The translations under genes were made by a program, and so were the position numbers. From Azorhizobium doebereinerae UFLA1-100 (GTDB taxonomy: Bacteria; Pseudomonadota; Alphaproteobacteria; Rhizobiales; Xanthobacteraceae): DNA of 64,000 nt. Location: NCBI RefSeq assembly GCF_000473085.1, contig NZ_AXBA01000021.1, positions 62,001 to 126,000 of the forward strand. Reading direction: 5' to 3'. The notes beneath the pieces are model-generated. The model did no database searches. It was not told the origin of the DNA and saw only the letters and a list, made by a program, of their open reading frames with translations. This document shows, in pieces, positions 62,550-64,000 of this stretch (its first letter is position 1; every line of letters starts with the position of its first letter).

Positions 62550-64000
62550 ATGGCTGACCAGATCGAGGCTCATCCGCCGCAAGCCCGGCGTCGCGGCAGC
62601 AGCATTCGCGTGCGCCTGATGCTGCTGATTCTGCTCGTCACCATCCCGGTCTCGGGGGAACGGCTGGTCAGCCTGTTCAACCAGCGGGCGGAGCGGATCG
62701 CCGATACCGAGGACACCTTGCACAACATCGCCGTGCGCGCCGCCCTGGCGCAGCAGGAAGCGTTCGCCTCCGCCACCGCGATGCTTGAGGTGCTGAGCCG
62801 GGAGGCGGCGTTGCTGCTGCGCGAGCCGGCCGTCTGCCAGCGCCTGACGGAACGGCTGAACGGCGAGGTGGCGGGCATCCAGGGGCTGTATTTCTCCACC
62901 CCGGAAGGCCGCATCCTGTGTGCCAGTTCCCGCTCCGTGGTGGGCATGGATATTTCCGACAAGACCTATCTGGCCCGGGCGCTGGCCAGCAATCAGCCGG
63001 TGCTCAGCGATCTCGCCCGCGGCCCGTCTGCTCTGGCGCCGCTCGTGCTCTCCAAGGCCGAGCGGAGCGACAATGGCGAGCCGGTGGCGGTGGTGATCGT
63101 CGGCCTCGACCTGCAATGGCTGTCGCGCATCGCCGCGGAGACCGGCGCCGCGGCCGGGGTGACGGTGGATGTCATCGATGCCCAGGGCACCGTGCTGGTG
63201 CGCTATCCCAACAATGGCGACATTGTCGGACGCAATTTCGCCGGCGCGCCGCTGGTGCAGGCCACCGCCGAGCGGGACGAGGGCAACGTCCATGTGCCCG
63301 GGCTCGACGGCGTGCTGCGCTACGTGGCCTTTGCGCGTTTCGCGGGTACCGATGCCCGTCTTGTCGTCGGCATGGACGACGCCAGCATTCTCGACCCCAT
63401 CGACCGCGAGATCCTCTCCTCCATCGTGCTCCATCTCTCGGTGCTGGCCGTGGTGCTGCTGGTGACGTGGTACGTCGCCGATCGGCTCGTGGTGCAGCCG
63501 ATCCGCCGGCTGGCGGCGGATATTTCCGCGCTGGGAGAGGGCGACGGAGGAAACTACGGCCTGAAGCTGGACGCGCTGGCGGACGTGGGCGTGCAGGAGT
63601 TCGCTCCCCTGGTGAAGGCCTTCTCCGACCTCGGCCTGCGGCTGACCGAGCGGACCTCGGCGCTGCAGACGCTCAATGGCCGGCTGGCCGCCCTGGCCAG
63701 CACCGACGGCCTCACCGGCCTCGCCAACCGGCGCACCTTCGACGTGCAGCTGTCCGAGGACTGGGTGCGCAGCCGTGACGACGCGCGCCCGCTCGGGGTG
63801 ATCATGATCGATGTGGACAGCTTCAAGCTGTACAACGACGCGCTCGGCCACCTCGCGGGCGACGACGCGCTGCGGGCGGTGGCGCGCATCATGCTGGCGG
63901 CGGTGGCCGGCACGCCCTATCTCGTCGCCCGCTATGGCGGCGAGGAATTCGTGGTGCTGCTGCCGGGGGCAGACCTCGAAGCGGCGCGGGAGGTGGCGGA
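62550..64000 (+). CDS. Membrane sensor diguanylate cyclase, 3' truncated by the window
   Basis: The frame is open from an ATG at 62550 to the end of the window (483 codons seen). The layout is a transmembrane helix at about residues 19-36, an extracytoplasmic dCache-like sensor to about 290, a second helix (about 290-311), a HAMP-like linker and a GGDEF domain from about 382. DGLTGLANRRTFD and the active-site GGEEF (463-467) are intact, so c-di-GMP synthesis from GTP is expected. The product-inhibition motif RxxD expected at about 454-457 reads GTPY, so feedback control is probably absent. About 60-80 residues of the domain lie beyond the window. Confidence 0.92.
   Translation, partial: MADQIEAHPPQARRRGSSIRVRLMLLILLVTIPVSGERLVSLFNQRAERIADTEDTLHNIAVRAALAQQEAFASATAMLEVLSREAALLLREPAVCQRLTERLNGEVAGIQGLYFSTPEGRILCASSRSVVGMDISDKTYLARALASNQPVLSDLARGPSALAPLVLSKAERSDNGEPVAVVIVGLDLQWLSRIAAETGAAAGVTVDVIDAQGTVLVRYPNNGDIVGRNFAGAPLVQATAERDEGNVHVPGLDGVLRYVAFARFAGTDARLVVGMDDASILDPIDREILSSIVLHLSVLAVVLLVTWYVADRLVVQPIRRLAADISALGEGDGGNYGLKLDALADVGVQEFAPLVKAFSDLGLRLTERTSALQTLNGRLAALASTDGLTGLANRRTFDVQLSEDWVRSRDDARPLGVIMIDVDSFKLYNDALGHLAGDDALRAVARIMLAAVAGTPYLVARYGGEEFVVLLPGADLEAAREVA

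Overview
The window is chromosomal DNA from a very GC-rich, aerobic, hydrogen-oxidising alphaproteobacterium. The gene order of the uptake-hydrogenase cluster, the HupS/HupL sequences and the ABC-rich catabolic neighbourhood best fit the Xanthobacteraceae (Xanthobacter, Azorhizobium, Ancylobacter, Starkeya type). This placement is an inference from gene content, not from a search. No phage, transposase, integrase or CRISPR array was seen.

Region 1 (1-17983) is a nearly complete [NiFe] uptake-hydrogenase locus. It begins inside a regulatory-hydrogenase large subunit (hupV), followed by hypF. The structural operon hupSLC sits behind a consensus sigma54 promoter (3805-3820) and ends at a strong terminator (7607-7635). 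A second sigma54-type promoter (7757-7772) starts a long maturation operon: hupD, F, G, H, a fused hupI-hupJ, hupK, hypA, B, hoxA, hypC, D, E, and then hupE. HoxA, the sigma54 activator encoded inside this operon, probably drives both promoters. HupS has the six-cysteine pattern of the oxygen-tolerant membrane-bound hydrogenases. A HypB with about 30 histidines and the HupE permease handle nickel.

Region 2 (18161-45793) is accessory metabolism. It holds an autotransporter-type outer-membrane protein and a complete branched-chain-type ABC transporter. Next come an M29 aminopeptidase, an ACMSD-like amidohydrolase coupled to an aldehyde dehydrogenase, and a GntR regulator divergent from a threonine-aldolase-like enzyme. 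An operon with a cyclase, BKACE, SMP-30 and an orphan binding protein lies opposite a TetR gene. A seven-gene operon divergent from a LysR gene carries an N-carbamoyl-D-amino-acid-hydrolase-like enzyme, a polar amino-acid ABC transporter, a deacetylase/allantoinase-like protein, a second orphan binding protein and a deaminase-like amidohydrolase. Between 20.3 and 27.5 kb the intergenic gaps hold eight copies of a two-module palindromic repeat, mostly as inverted pairs.

Region 3 (45849-61119) is an aromatic meta-cleavage block whose codons look less GC-biased than its neighbours. It encodes an FAD monooxygenase, a homoprotocatechuate 2,3-dioxygenase-like enzyme, a CHMI-type isomerase, HpaG/H/I-like enzymes and two FAH-family proteins. 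It also has a dienelactone hydrolase, an atypical SDR, an amidohydrolase with altered metal ligands, a DUF3500 protein, an MFS carrier, an outer-membrane protein and IclR plus GntR regulators. No semialdehyde dehydrogenase is present, so the substrate is probably not plain homoprotocatechuate or the dehydrogenase lies elsewhere. Several candidate operators can be read in the gaps. A tRNA-Glu(CTC) gene borders the block with its 3' end facing it.

Region 4 (61504-64000) holds the tRNA, a YggS/PLPBP-family protein and the start of a membrane-anchored diguanylate cyclase cut by the window end.
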